Below, one piece after another: positions 15,611 to 24,301 of a stretch of 64,000 nt of DNA. The stretch is taken from NCBI RefSeq assembly GCF_937127095.1, contig NZ_CAKZLP010000008.1, forward strand, positions 62,001 to 126,000. Reading direction: 5' to 3'. Each line of letters starts with the position of its first letter. Within the stretch, counting starts at the first letter, position 1. Position numbers and translations under genes: made by a program. Source of the stretch: an uncultured Amphritea sp. (GTDB lineage Bacteria > Pseudomonadota > Gammaproteobacteria > Pseudomonadales > Balneatricaceae). Below the pieces are notes generated by a model. It had not been told where the DNA came from. It did no database searches and saw only the letters and a list, made by a program, of their open reading frames with translations.

Positions 15611-15723
15611 CTTTTTCTAGCAAGAAAAACGAAGTTTTTCGTCTAGCCACTAGCAAGCGACGCAGTCGCGTCTAGCGAGCCGCGAAGCGGCGGTCTGCCT
15701 GGTAAGCGCTCCGCGCTTACCAG
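15611..15723 (-). repeat. Right hairpin array (inverted partner of 14578-14686)
   Basis: Mirror image of the left array. Read on the plus strand it holds GAAAAAC-GAA-GTTTTTC (15624-15640), GCGAC-GCA-GTCGC (15657-15669), GCCGC-GAA-GCGGC (15679-15691) and CTGGTAAGCGC-TCC-GCGCTTACCAG (15699-15723). The last hairpin covers the stop codon of flgT and, read in the gene's direction, has the same GGA loop as the hairpin at the lipoprotein stop, but a stem made from flgT's own end. Linkers (AGAC, TTGCTAG, TCGCTAG) are identical to those of the left array. Confidence 0.9.
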
Positions 15724-16937
15724 GAAATCACGACATCGTCTGGCTGTATATTGTACAGCGCGCCATCCTCTGCAAGCCGGCCGATGGAGAACATGGGTTG
15801 AACTTCGGTGACGGTGATGGTTTTGCGGGTGTTGGCGAGTTGTACATGGCTGCGCATATCGTCGGTGAAGAAGTTTGATTTGCGGTAGACCGTGAGTTTG
15901 TCGCCCGCTTTTATGCCTGCCAGGGCTCCGGCGTTAAACCAGAGGAGGTTGTCTTCGCTTTTGGTGATGCGGGCCGAGAAGGGCATGCAGCGTAGTTCGT
16001 TATTGAGGTCGGCAGCAATCTGGTTCAACATCTCCCGGGTTTGCTTGCCGTAATCCAGTCGCCAGAATTCTGCGCTGGCAAACCCAGGGCGGGCTTCGGG
16101 TTCGAGATTCCAGCGTCCGGCGGTAGCGTACTGTTTACTGAAGAGCAATGCGCCGGAAAATCCGTCATGGATATACAGATCCAGCACCAGCGACCGCAGG
16201 TGACGTTTACTGCGATAATCCATCCGGTTATACAGATCTACCAGAATATTACGATTCGGATCGATCACCGATGAGTCGTACATAGACATATCGCGAATCA
16301 CGCCGGAGACGATGTATTGCACATCCAGCTGGCGGGTATAGTCGAGTACGGTGGTCAGCGCACCCGCGCTGAGCTGGCGGGTTGGTGCCGTAGCGGCGCT
16401 TTCCAGGACATTGAGCATGCCCGCATTCATCGCCCGCAAATTGCTGGTCTGATTGATCTGGTTGCTGAGAATATGGCTCAGCTCCGTCTGAATATTGCTT
16501 AGATAGCCGAGATTGGCCTGTTGCGGATAGAGCAGAGGAAACGCGGTGATCGCTACGGATTTCTGGTAGCCGTGCCCGGACACTCCTGCCGCGCAACCCT
16601 CTTCAAAGTCGATATCGGCGCGGATTTTAACCCATAGCATGCGCCCCTGAATTTTTTCATCGAGGATATCGATGTTGCCCACCAGCCCCAGGGTGCTGAC
16701 CTGCATATTGTCGATGCTCAGGACACCCTGGTTAATGGTCTGAGTGCTGCTGACAATAGCACTGGCCTGAAGTGATGCCTGCTGGGTGGCATTTTTGATG
16801 GCAGCCTGACGCGCGGAATCAATATCCTTGTCGAATATCAGTGCGCGCCCCTCTGCTTCCATCGTAACGGCATGCAGTGACAGGCTGAGAAGGCTGAACA
16901 ATAGTGCTGCAACGATACGCATCATAGGACTAAACAT
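15717..16937 (-). CDS. flgT: Flagellar assembly protein FlgT
   Basis: A 406-residue secreted protein: signal peptide at about 1-25, an N-terminal domain (about 25-115) with the helical ARQAAIKNATQQAS stretch, a middle domain resembling TolB-N folds, and a C-terminal beta domain from about 330. FlgT forms the H ring around the LP ring of sheathed or sodium-type polar flagella and supports assembly of the MotX/MotY T ring. Vibrio FlgT is slightly shorter. The gene is divergent from flgO-flgP, the same arrangement as in Vibrio. Alternative starts at 16925 and 16922 would trim four or five residues. The stop codon is inside the terminal hairpin of the right array. Confidence 0.88.
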   Translation of the reverse strand: MFSPMMRIVAALLFSLLSLSLHAVTMEAEGRALIFDKDIDSARQAAIKNATQQASLQASAIVSSTQTINQGVLSIDNMQVSTLGLVGNIDILDEKIQGRMLWVKIRADIDFEEGCAAGVSGHGYQKSVAITAFPLLYPQQANLGYLSNIQTELSHILSNQINQTSNLRAMNAGMLNVLESAATAPTRQLSAGALTTVLDYTRQLDVQYIVSGVIRDMSMYDSSVIDPNRNILVDLYNRMDYRSKRHLRSLVLDLYIHDGFSGALLFSKQYATAGRWNLEPEARPGFASAEFWRLDYGKQTREMLNQIAADLNNELRCMPFSARITKSEDNLLWFNAGALAGIKAGDKLTVYRKSNFFTDDMRSHVQLANTRKTITVTEVQPMFSIGRLAEDGALYNIQPDDVVISW

Positions 16938-16957
16938 ACTTTCTGGGTGACCGATAA
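16931..16957 (+). promoter_or_regulatory. Candidate sigma-28 (FliA) promoter for flgOP
   Basis: TAAACATA at 16931-16938, an 11-base spacer, then ACCGATAA at 16950-16957. This resembles the FliA consensus TAAAGTTT-N11-GCCGATAA, with the TAAA core and seven of eight bases in the -10 element. It reads toward flgO, about 100 bases upstream of its start, and overlaps the first codons of flgT. Confidence 0.5.
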
Positions 16958-17059
16958 TACACTAAGGTATGCAAATTATTGATCTGTTGCAATACGGCAG
17001 GGACTGTTTAAGTACCTGATTTATGTTAGTTTAAACGCATATTTAATTCTGGGTGTCGG

Positions 17060-17767
17060 GTGTCGATGAGATATTCTTTACTGCTTGGTCCAATCCTGTT
17101 GACTGGATGTGTGCTGAATCAGCCGGTTCCGGTGACGGTGCAGAGTGTTGATCCGCAGGCGCTGGTGCAGATGCAGGAAGCAGAAGCGGCTAATCTTGAA
17201 GCGCAGCGGGAACTGACCAAACATGAGGTCAAGGTGGTTGCTGATCAGCCTTCCGGTGCTGATCCGCTGAGCGAAGCGGTGGCACAGATGGCGATACAGT
17301 TAAATGTCGGACTGAGCGAGAATCATGTAAAGCGCTTGCCGATTGCTATCCTTCCATTCGTGCAGCTGGGCAGCAAAGCCTCCGGTACACCGACCGGCGA
17401 ACGATTGAGTGAGAACTTTATCTTTCAGCTGCAGCAGCATGGCTATAATCTGGTCGATTTTCGCGCGGTGAGTCTGAATACCACGGTTAAAGATCCACTT
17501 TCCGCTGAAAACCTCTCCGGGATTCGTAACCGTTTTCGCATCCATTTCGTCCTGACCGGTACCTATAGTCAGCATCCGGATGGCATTATTATCAATGCCC
17601 GGGTGCTGGATACCACCAGTCGTCAGATACTGGCGGCGGCCCAGACAAATATCCCCTCGGTTCGGCTGGAAGGTGAGTTGCCGGGTTATGATCCGATTAA
17701 GGCGATGGATGACGGCATGATTATTGAAAATGGTACCCGTCAAACGGCTGCGGAGCGTGCAGAGTGA
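17060..17767 (+). CDS. flgO: Flagellar outer-membrane lipoprotein FlgO
   Basis: A 235-residue lipoprotein: signal peptide with lipobox LTGC, then a mature FlgO-type domain (about 85-215) containing IAILPFVQLG and the LTGTYSQHPDGIIINARVLD stretch. In Vibrio FlgO is an outer-membrane protein needed for stable flagella and motility. The stop overlaps the GTG start of flgP by four bases. GTG at 17060 and ATG at 17066 are both possible starts. They differ by two residues. A sigma-28-like promoter lies upstream. Confidence 0.87.
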   Translation: MSMRYSLLLGPILLTGCVLNQPVPVTVQSVDPQALVQMQEAEAANLEAQRELTKHEVKVVADQPSGADPLSEAVAQMAIQLNVGLSENHVKRLPIAILPFVQLGSKASGTPTGERLSENFIFQLQQHGYNLVDFRAVSLNTTVKDPLSAENLSGIRNRFRIHFVLTGTYSQHPDGIIINARVLDTTSRQILAAAQTNIPSVRLEGELPGYDPIKAMDDGMIIENGTRQTAAERAE

Positions 17768-18249
17768 AAGTGAAATCCTGGCTGAAAAAACTGACTCTGG
17801 GGGCTCTGGCGATACTGCTGGTTATCTCTCTGGGGGGCTGTGAAACCTTTGTTGAGTCCACCAAGGATATTATCTCTGCGCTACCCGATCTGCCGCCCAG
17901 TGTTGATAATACCCCGGTAGAGCCAAACTGGGTGCAGGTGACCGGTTATGCGCCGATCAGTCTGCAGGAGGGCCAGAGCCAGCAGCATAAGGTGCTGATG
18001 GCGATGAAGGCATCAAAGCTGGATGCCTATCGTGAGCTGACCGCGCTGGTGCATGGCCAGTATGTGGCGGGCACGACCTCGGTGAAGGATATGATTCTGC
18101 AGAATAACCAGTTCCAGGGCGCAGTGGCCGGGATTGTACGCGGGGCGCGGGTGGTGAAAAGTTATCCGGTGCAGACCGATGTCTATGCCACCATTCTTGA
18201 GGTTGATCTGAATCAGGTGCAGCGGGCCTGGCAGGCAAGTAATCAGTAA
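17764..18249 (+). CDS. flgP: Flagellar outer-membrane lipoprotein FlgP
   Basis: A 161-residue LPP20-family lipoprotein with signal peptide and lipobox LGGC, followed by a compact domain (about 60-158) typical of FlgP, including DAYRELTALVHGQYVAG and GIVRGARVVKSYPV. FlgP forms the outer-membrane disk of polar flagella in Vibrio and Campylobacter. It is coupled to flgO by a four-base overlap with a GTG start. An alternative GTG lies two codons on. It is followed by a bidirectional terminator. Confidence 0.88.
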   Translation: MKVKSWLKKLTLGALAILLVISLGGCETFVESTKDIISALPDLPPSVDNTPVEPNWVQVTGYAPISLQEGQSQQHKVLMAMKASKLDAYRELTALVHGQYVAGTTSVKDMILQNNQFQGAVAGIVRGARVVKSYPVQTDVYATILEVDLNQVQRAWQASNQ

Positions 18250-18253
18250 CACT

Positions 18254-18323
18254 GCCCGCGCTGACATAAGCGCGGGCAAAAAAATAAAAAAACGCAGCTG
18301 CTTTATCGCACCTGCGTTTTTTT
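18254..18323. terminator. Hairpin plus bidirectional terminator between flgP and DUF1244 gene
   Basis: A GC-rich hairpin GCCCGCGCT / AGCGCGGGC (18254-18277) is followed by AAAAAAACGCAG ... CTGCGTTTTTTT (18286-18323). That second stem has A on one side and T on the other, so it can act on both strands. It separates the convergent flgP and DUF1244 genes. Confidence 0.85.
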
Positions 18324-18366
18324 ATTGCCTGCGGTTGGTAAGTTTCAACCGTTTACCTGATGCGGT

Positions 18367-18666
18367 TTACTGGTGGGGCTTCTGCGTCGCTTCATAGGCC
18401 GCCAGTTGCTCCGGTGTCGCCTTCTTCTGGTGTTGCGCTTTCCATTCGGAATAGGGCATGCCGTAGACCTGTTCACAGGCCTGTTCGTAACTCAGTTCAA
18501 CGCCCTGTTCGTCGGCGGCCGCTTTATACCACTTGGACAGACAGTTGCGGCAGAAACCGGCGAGGATCATCAGGTCGATATTCTGCACATCCTTACGTTC
18601 ATCCAGATGTTGTACCAGGCGGCGAAAGGCGGCGGCTTCAAGTTCGGTTTGGGTCTGTTTATCCAT
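18367..18666 (-). CDS. DUF1244 family protein
   Basis: A 99-residue soluble protein with the DUF1244 pattern: FRRLVQHLDER near residue 14, then MILAGFCRNCLSKWY near 33-47 with two cysteines, and YGMPYSEWK near 68. The function is unknown, and the Cys pair could bind metal. It lies 45 bases downstream of glnD on the same strand and may be co-transcribed with it. Confidence 0.88.
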   Translation of the reverse strand: MDKQTQTELEAAAFRRLVQHLDERKDVQNIDLMILAGFCRNCLSKWYKAAADEQGVELSYEQACEQVYGMPYSEWKAQHQKKATPEQLAAYEATQKPHQ

Positions 18667-18710
18667 GATTACGTCTCATATTCATCGTCAATGTCGGTCG
18701 TCTGTGGGGT

Positions 18711-21401
18711 TCAGGCGGACTTACTGTATTCGTCCAGTTGCTGACAGATGGCTTGCTGTAACTTCATACAGATGTCCGGGTCGCTGATAGGGTGCCCCTG
18801 ATCATCGGTGATAAAGAAAAAGTCTTCTACCCGTTCGCCAATACTGGCGATTTTTGCCTTACGTACCGAGATATCAAAATCAACAAAGATACCGCCTAAG
18901 CGAGCCAGCAGGCCTGGGCGGTCAGGGGTGATGATCTCCAGTGTGGTCAGCTGGGTGGCCGGATCGGTACTCATGTTGACCTGAGTAGGGTAAGCAAATA
19001 GTTTCATCTGGCGTGGAATGCGACGCTGAATAATGGCTGGGAAATCATCGGGATCATCCAGTTCTTCAACCAGATGTTTGCGAATGGTCTCTAGAAACGC
19101 GTCATCATCGGGCAGTGGCATGTTGTCTTCAGCCAGTACCGTATAGGTGTTTAGTGCCTGATTGTTGTCGGCCACCATAATACGGGCATCCTGGATGTTC
19201 AGGTTGAGCTGATCCAGGGCCGAGGCCGCGGCGGCGAACAGTTTTGGCAGATCGGGCATGTAGACAAATATCTCGGTCGCGCCTTCAAATGCCCGGTAAG
19301 AGGTTTTGCGAATCATCACCAGCGGCTGATCAGAATCTCCGTGTTCGAGGATCGCCTTGGTTTGCCAGGCGATATGCTGCGGTTGTTCCCGCAGGAAATA
19401 ATCATCGCCCAGTAGTTTCCAGAACTCCATCACTTCATGTTCGTTAAACCCTTTACGCTGCATAATCGCCAGGGCTTCATTCTGGATCTGTTCGACCCGG
19501 TCATCTTTGTTAACCGGATTCTCCAGACCCCGACGCAAGGCCCGTTTGGTCTCGGTATACAGCTGACGCATCAGTGTGGCGCGCCAGCTATTCCAGAGAC
19601 TGTGGTTGGTGGCGTTAATGTCAGCGACCGTGAGGATGTAGAGATAATCCAGGTGCACGATATCCCGAACCTGTTTGGCAAAATGCAGAATAATATCGGG
19701 GTCGGAAATATCTTTGCGTTGGGCGGTCATCGACATCAGCAGATGGTTGCGCACCAGCCACTGCACCATGTGGGTGTCCCACTTACCCAGGTGGTGACGC
19801 AGGCAGAAGGCTATCGCATCTTCTGCGCCCAGCTCAGAATGGTCGCCGCCACGGCCTTTGGCGATATCGTGATAGAGGCCGGCGATGTAGATCAGTTCGA
19901 GTTTCGGAAGCTGATTGATAATACGATAAGCGATCGGGAACTTCTCCCGTTGATCCTTATGGCGGAACTTGCGGATCTTCTGAATCACTTTCAGGGTGTG
20001 GGCGTCAACGGTATAGATATGGAACAGGTCGTGCTGCATCTGGCCGACAATGTCACCAAACTCCGGCAGGTACAGACCCAGAATGCCGAAGCGGTTCATC
20101 CGCTTCAGTTCAGTGGAGACCCCTTTTTCCTGTTTTAACAGCTCCATAAACAGCGAGGTATTACGAATATCATTTCTGAACTCGTCGTCGATCCTGTGTC
20201 TGTTATTTCTGATCAGGCGGATGGTGGACGCCCGCACCCCTTTGATCTCAGGGTTTTGCGCCAGCAGTACAAACATCTCCAGCATGGCAAATGGGTGGTG
20301 TTCAAAGACGCTCTCGTACGCCACCCGGATAAAACCGTTGTGTAGATTGAATCGATTGTTCAGCGGTTCAATTACCTGCTCTTCTTCATGGCGCAGAATA
20401 ACCTCATCGAAATATTGCAGCAGCATGCCGTTGAATTCCGACATCGCTTTGGCGACCCGATAGTATTTGTTCATGAACTGCTCAACCGCCAGCGCGCCGT
20501 TCTGGTCGGTGTAGCCGAACAGGTCTGCCAGGCTGCGCTGATGGTCGAACAGCAGGCGGTCTTCGCGGCGCTGGCCGAGCATGTGCAGGGCGTAGCGAAC
20601 TGTCCAGAGGTATAGCTCGCCTTTATTCAGGGTGTCCAGTTCCAGCTCGGTGAGGAAGCCGTGATCCACCAGGTCGCGGATATAGGTGGCACCAAAGTGT
20701 CGTTTCGCCACCCAGCCAATGGTCTGCAGGTCCCGCAGTCCTCCCGGGGAGTTCTTCAGGTTTGGCTCAAGATTGTACTCGGTGTCATTGGTTTTATCGT
20801 GACGACCGTTTTGTTCGTTAACCTTGGCGAGGAAGAACTCTTTATCGGTCCAGGCGCCCTCGGAGGTTACCCGCAGGTACATCTGAATATGCAGGTCGGC
20901 ATTGCCCACCAGTGGACGTGATTCAATCAGGTTGGTGGCGATGGTGATATCGTTTTGCGCTTCGTCATAGCACTCATCAATGGTGCGTACGCTGGAGCCG
21001 ATATCCAGATTGATATCCCAGAGCAGGGTGAGAAAACCGCTGATGCTGTCCTGCACTTCGCTGTCACTGATGTTGTCCAGCAGAATCAGAATGTCTACAT
21101 CGGAGCGGGGATGAAGTTCCCCGCGGCCATAGCCTCCGACAGCCATCAGACAGAAATGTTTTGTCGCAGGCCATTCAAACAGGTTCCAGGCTTGCAGCAG
21201 TAGCTGATCGATTAGCCAGGCCCGACCGTAGATCAGTTTGCGGATATCTTCCCCGTCCCGAAAGCGGGCATCCATCTTTTCCTGGGCTGCTTTCAGTGCA
21301 TTTTTGAAAACGGGTATGGGAGATTTTGATTCCGCCAGAGCAGCCGTAAAGTCACTGGCTGAAAAGAGCGTTTCATCGGCAGCAAAAGCGGTGTGCGACA
21401 T
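18711..21401 (-). CDS. glnD: Bifunctional PII uridylyltransferase / uridylyl-removing enzyme
   Basis: An 896-residue GlnD. In order it has a nucleotidyltransferase domain with GGYGRGELHPRSDVD at about 88-102, an HD-type phosphohydrolase domain with YHDIAKGRGGDHSELG near 510-525, and two C-terminal ACT domains (about 705-790 and 815-890) that sense glutamine. It uridylylates the PII protein when nitrogen is scarce and reverses this when glutamine is high. Length is that of E. coli GlnD (890). It lies between map and the DUF1244 gene on one strand, the usual map-glnD order of gammaproteobacteria. Confidence 0.97.
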   Translation of the reverse strand: MSHTAFAADETLFSASDFTAALAESKSPIPVFKNALKAAQEKMDARFRDGEDIRKLIYGRAWLIDQLLLQAWNLFEWPATKHFCLMAVGGYGRGELHPRSDVDILILLDNISDSEVQDSISGFLTLLWDINLDIGSSVRTIDECYDEAQNDITIATNLIESRPLVGNADLHIQMYLRVTSEGAWTDKEFFLAKVNEQNGRHDKTNDTEYNLEPNLKNSPGGLRDLQTIGWVAKRHFGATYIRDLVDHGFLTELELDTLNKGELYLWTVRYALHMLGQRREDRLLFDHQRSLADLFGYTDQNGALAVEQFMNKYYRVAKAMSEFNGMLLQYFDEVILRHEEEQVIEPLNNRFNLHNGFIRVAYESVFEHHPFAMLEMFVLLAQNPEIKGVRASTIRLIRNNRHRIDDEFRNDIRNTSLFMELLKQEKGVSTELKRMNRFGILGLYLPEFGDIVGQMQHDLFHIYTVDAHTLKVIQKIRKFRHKDQREKFPIAYRIINQLPKLELIYIAGLYHDIAKGRGGDHSELGAEDAIAFCLRHHLGKWDTHMVQWLVRNHLLMSMTAQRKDISDPDIILHFAKQVRDIVHLDYLYILTVADINATNHSLWNSWRATLMRQLYTETKRALRRGLENPVNKDDRVEQIQNEALAIMQRKGFNEHEVMEFWKLLGDDYFLREQPQHIAWQTKAILEHGDSDQPLVMIRKTSYRAFEGATEIFVYMPDLPKLFAAAASALDQLNLNIQDARIMVADNNQALNTYTVLAEDNMPLPDDDAFLETIRKHLVEELDDPDDFPAIIQRRIPRQMKLFAYPTQVNMSTDPATQLTTLEIITPDRPGLLARLGGIFVDFDISVRKAKIASIGERVEDFFFITDDQGHPISDPDICMKLQQAICQQLDEYSKSA

Positions 21402-21424
21402 GGATTGTCCCCGTCAGCAGTAGG

Positions 21425-22195
21425 TTAGAATACTTCATCCTTGCGTTTGGTCAGCGCTTCATAACCGACAGCTGTTACCAGAATCGTGTGTTCCCATTGA
21501 GCAGAGAGTCGTTTATCGGCAGTTTCCACCGTCCAGCCGTCCCGTTTCAATAGTTTGACATGGCGTTTACCCGCGTTAATCATCGGCTCGATGGTAAAAC
21601 ACATCCCTTCCAGCAGCTCAACGCCGGTGCCGGGTTTGCCATAGTGCACCACCTGAGGGTCTTCATGAAAGCCGATGCCGATGCCGTGGCCGCAGTATTC
21701 ACGTACCACTGAATAATGATGCGACTCGGCATGTTGTTGAATGACATAACCGATATCACCCAGGCGAGCGCCGGGTTTGACCAGTTCCATACCTTTGTAC
21801 AGGCATTCCTGAGTGATTTCGCACAACCGCTGCGCGTGGGGTGGGACGTTACCAACATAGAACATCTGGCTGGTGTCGCCGTGGTAACCATCGTGGATGA
21901 CAGTGATATCAATATTGATAATATCGCCGTTTTTCAGGGGTTTGTCATTGGGGATGCCATGGCAGACAACGTGGTTAACCGAGGTGCAGATTGATTTTGG
22001 AAAACCGTGGTAGTTCAGTGGTGCAGGAATCACTTTCTGTTCATTGACCATATAGTCGTGGCAGAGTGTGTTGAGCTCTTCTGTGGTGACGCCCGGCTTA
22101 ACGAAAGGGGCAATCATTTCCAGTACTTCCGCAGCCAGGCGGCCGGCGACGCGCATTTTTTCGATCTCTTCCGGCGTTTTGATAGTAATGCTCAT
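21425..22195 (-). CDS. map: Methionine aminopeptidase, type I
   Basis: A 256-residue type I MetAP that removes the initiator methionine from nascent proteins. Metal-binding positions are visible in NIDITVIHDGYHGDTSQMF, HGIGIGFHEDP and FTIEPM, in family order. The gene is divergent from rpsB, the conserved arrangement in this group, and is 23 bases upstream of glnD. Confidence 0.97.
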   Translation of the reverse strand: MSITIKTPEEIEKMRVAGRLAAEVLEMIAPFVKPGVTTEELNTLCHDYMVNEQKVIPAPLNYHGFPKSICTSVNHVVCHGIPNDKPLKNGDIINIDITVIHDGYHGDTSQMFYVGNVPPHAQRLCEITQECLYKGMELVKPGARLGDIGYVIQQHAESHHYSVVREYCGHGIGIGFHEDPQVVHYGKPGTGVELLEGMCFTIEPMINAGKRHVKLLKRDGWTVETADKRLSAQWEHTILVTAVGYEALTKRKDEVF

Positions 22196-22337
22196 ATAAA
22201 CCCTTAAAATTGTAAGCCTTTGGGGCGAAAGACAATATAGTGTAAACAGTTAACCGATTGTAGCGAATTTAGGGACTAAGAACAAAACACTGAGGATAAA
22301 TAGATTATAATTGCTGCTTCAAAACAAAGGCGGTTTG

Positions 22338-22496
22338 TGGTATAAAATCGCGCTCGAAATTTATGTTTGTAAACATTTGTGTTTTAAAACTCAAATTTCA
22401 TAAATCCACACATGTTACCGACACATCTCCTTGGGTGCCGCTTGCGGTTGGGAGCTGGGGTGCATGGACGTCTAACCCTATACTTAGGAAAATATA
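22338..22496 (+). promoter_or_regulatory. rpsB promoter and leader
   Basis: An extended -10 element TGG-TATAAA lies at 22338-22346 in an otherwise AT-rich map/rpsB spacer. The roughly 140-base leader after it is unusually structured before the start codon (GGTGCCGC...GCGGTTGGGAGC region, 22433-22458). In gammaproteobacteria the rpsB leader is a target for autoregulation by ribosomal protein S2, and this leader is a candidate for that RNA. I have not matched it to a covariance model. Confidence 0.45.
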
Positions 22497-23234
22497 ATGG
22501 CAAAAGTTACAATGCGTGACCTGCTGAAAGCAGGTGTTCACTTCGGTCACCAGACCCGTTACTGGAATCCGAAAATGGGTAAATACATTTTCGGTGCTCG
22601 TAATAAGATTCATATCATCAACCTGGAACACACTCTTCCAGCACTGAACGGTGCCCTGGATGTAGTTGCGGGCATGGCTGTCAACAAGAACAAGATTCTG
22701 TTCGTTGGTACTAAGCGTGCTGCCAGCAAAACCATCAAAGAAGAAGCACTGCGTGCGAATATGCCGTACGTTAACCATCGCTGGTTGGGTGGTATGCTGA
22801 CTAACTACAAGACTATCCGTCAGTCTATCCGTCGCTTCCGTGATCTGGAAGTACAGAGCCAGGATGGTACTTTCGCTCAGCTGACTAAGAAAGAAGCTCT
22901 GATGCGTCAGCGTGAGATGGAAAAGCTGGAACTGTCTATCGGCGGTATCAAGGATATGGGTGGTCTGCCAGACGCACTGTTTGTTGTTGACGTTGATCAC
23001 GAGCGTATCGCTATCAACGAAGCTAACAAGCTGGGTATCCCTGTTATCGGTATCGTTGATACTAACAGCAACCCTGATGGCGTTGACTACGTTATTCCGG
23101 GCAACGACGACGCTTTGCGTGCCATTCAGATCTACGTTAAAGCGATTGCTGATGCATGCTCTGAAGGTACTGAAGTTGAAGCGGGTGAAAAGAGCGAATT
23201 CGTTGAAGTTGAAAACGACGCTGCTGCTGAGTAA
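22497..23234 (+). CDS. rpsB: 30S ribosomal protein S2
   Basis: A 245-residue S2 with [22 protein letters not shown] at the start split by no gap, and the later [12 protein letters not shown] and [19 protein letters not shown] motifs. It belongs to the small ribosomal subunit and is needed for S1 binding and initiation. It is followed by a terminator-like hairpin and then tsf, so tsf may be expressed by read-through as in E. coli. Confidence 0.98.
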   Translation: MAKVTMRDLLKAGVHFGHQTRYWNPKMGKYIFGARNKIHIINLEHTLPALNGALDVVAGMAVNKNKILFVGTKRAASKTIKEEALRANMPYVNHRWLGGMLTNYKTIRQSIRRFRDLEVQSQDGTFAQLTKKEALMRQREMEKLELSIGGIKDMGGLPDALFVVDVDHERIAINEANKLGIPVIGIVDTNSNPDGVDYVIPGNDDALRAIQIYVKAIADACSEGTEVEAGEKSEFVEVENDAAAE

Positions 23235-23278
23235 TCAGACTGTCAAGCGGTTTGAATAGACTATTCAGACACGCTGGA

Positions 23279-23305
23279 GGGGAGCTGAGTTGCTCCCCTT
23301 TTTTT
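23279..23305 (+). terminator. Attenuator or terminator between rpsB and tsf
   Basis: Stem GGGGAGC / GCTCCCC with loop TGAGTT and a run of seven T. Because tsf follows 39 bases later without an obvious own promoter, it probably reduces rather than abolishes transcription into tsf. Confidence 0.85.
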
Positions 23306-23343
23306 GAATTTGAATCAATAGACTGTTAATGGGGTAAAACCAA

Positions 23344-24204
23344 ATGGCAAACTTCTCCGCTACGCAGGTAAAAGAACTGCGCGATCGTACCGGTCTGGGT
23401 ATGATGGAGTGTAAGAAAGCGCTGGCTGCTGCTGATGGCGATGTAGATCTGGCGATCGAAGAGCTGCGTAAAGCATCAGGTATGAAAGCCGCTAAGAAAG
23501 CGGGCCGTACCGCTGCTGAAGGTATCGTTGTCGTTAAAATCGCTGATGACAACAGCTTTGCTGTTGCAGTAGAAATTAACTCTGAGACTGACTTCGCTGC
23601 CCGCGATGGCAACTTCACCTCCTTTGCTAACACTGTGCTGGAAAAGGCGTTTGCTGATAAGCAGACCGATGTTGCAGCATTGATGGCGGGTGAACTGACC
23701 GATGTGCGTGATGCGCTGGTACAGAAAATCGGCGAAAACATCAGTGTTCGTCGTGTCATGATCGTAGAAGGCGAGATGGTTGCTGCCTATGTTCACAGTA
23801 CCGGCACCTTGGCTGCTCTGGTTGCGCTGAATGGTGGTAACGCTGAGCTGGCTAAAGATGTTGCGATGCACGTAACTGCGGTTAACCCACAGGTGGTTAG
23901 CCCGGAAGATATGCCTGCTGATGTAGTTGCTAAAGAGAAAGAGATCATCCTGGCACAGCCTGATATGGCGAGCAAGCCTGCTGAGATCGCTGAGAAGATG
24001 GTGGTTGGCCGGATCAACAAGTTCCTGGCTGAAAATAGCCTGACAGAACAGGCTTTTGTTAAAAACCCTGATGTTAAAGTGGGTCAGCTGGTTAAAGATG
24101 CAGGCGCTTCTGTTGCATCATTTATCCGCATTGAAGTAGGTGAAGGTATCGAAGTTGAGCACAAAGACTTCGCTGCTGAAGTTGCTGAGCAGTTGAAAGG
24201 TTAA
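23344..24204 (+). CDS. tsf: Elongation factor Ts
   Basis: A 286-residue EF-Ts, the guanine-nucleotide exchange factor for EF-Tu. The N-terminal UBA-like domain (residues 1-50, [19 protein letters not shown]) and the TDFAARD core motif near 82 are clear. Standard position after rpsB. Confidence 0.98.
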   Translation: MANFSATQVKELRDRTGLGMMECKKALAAADGDVDLAIEELRKASGMKAAKKAGRTAAEGIVVVKIADDNSFAVAVEINSETDFAARDGNFTSFANTVLEKAFADKQTDVAALMAGELTDVRDALVQKIGENISVRRVMIVEGEMVAAYVHSTGTLAALVALNGGNAELAKDVAMHVTAVNPQVVSPEDMPADVVAKEKEIILAQPDMASKPAEIAEKMVVGRINKFLAENSLTEQAFVKNPDVKVGQLVKDAGASVASFIRIEVGEGIEVEHKDFAAEVAEQLKG

Positions 24205-24219
24205 AAACTGATCCTGCGC

Positions 24220-24258
24220 AGATTGCGTACCTGTTCTGGGTGCGCAATCTATTTTTTT
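24220..24258 (+). terminator. Intrinsic terminator after tsf
   Basis: A 12-pair stem AGATTGCGTACC / GGTGCGCAATCT (one T-G pair) with a seven-base loop, followed by A and seven T. It ends the rpsB-tsf unit before pyrH. Confidence 0.85.
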
Positions 24259-24301
24259 CTTGTTACACTGTTCGAACTCATTCCGGGTGGAGACGATAGC
24301 G

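Noticed and set aside
22398..23000. 200-residue minus-strand open frame across rpsB
   Set aside because: It lies wholly antisense to rpsB, a highly conserved gene with strong codon bias, and has no recognisable product or ribosome-binding site.
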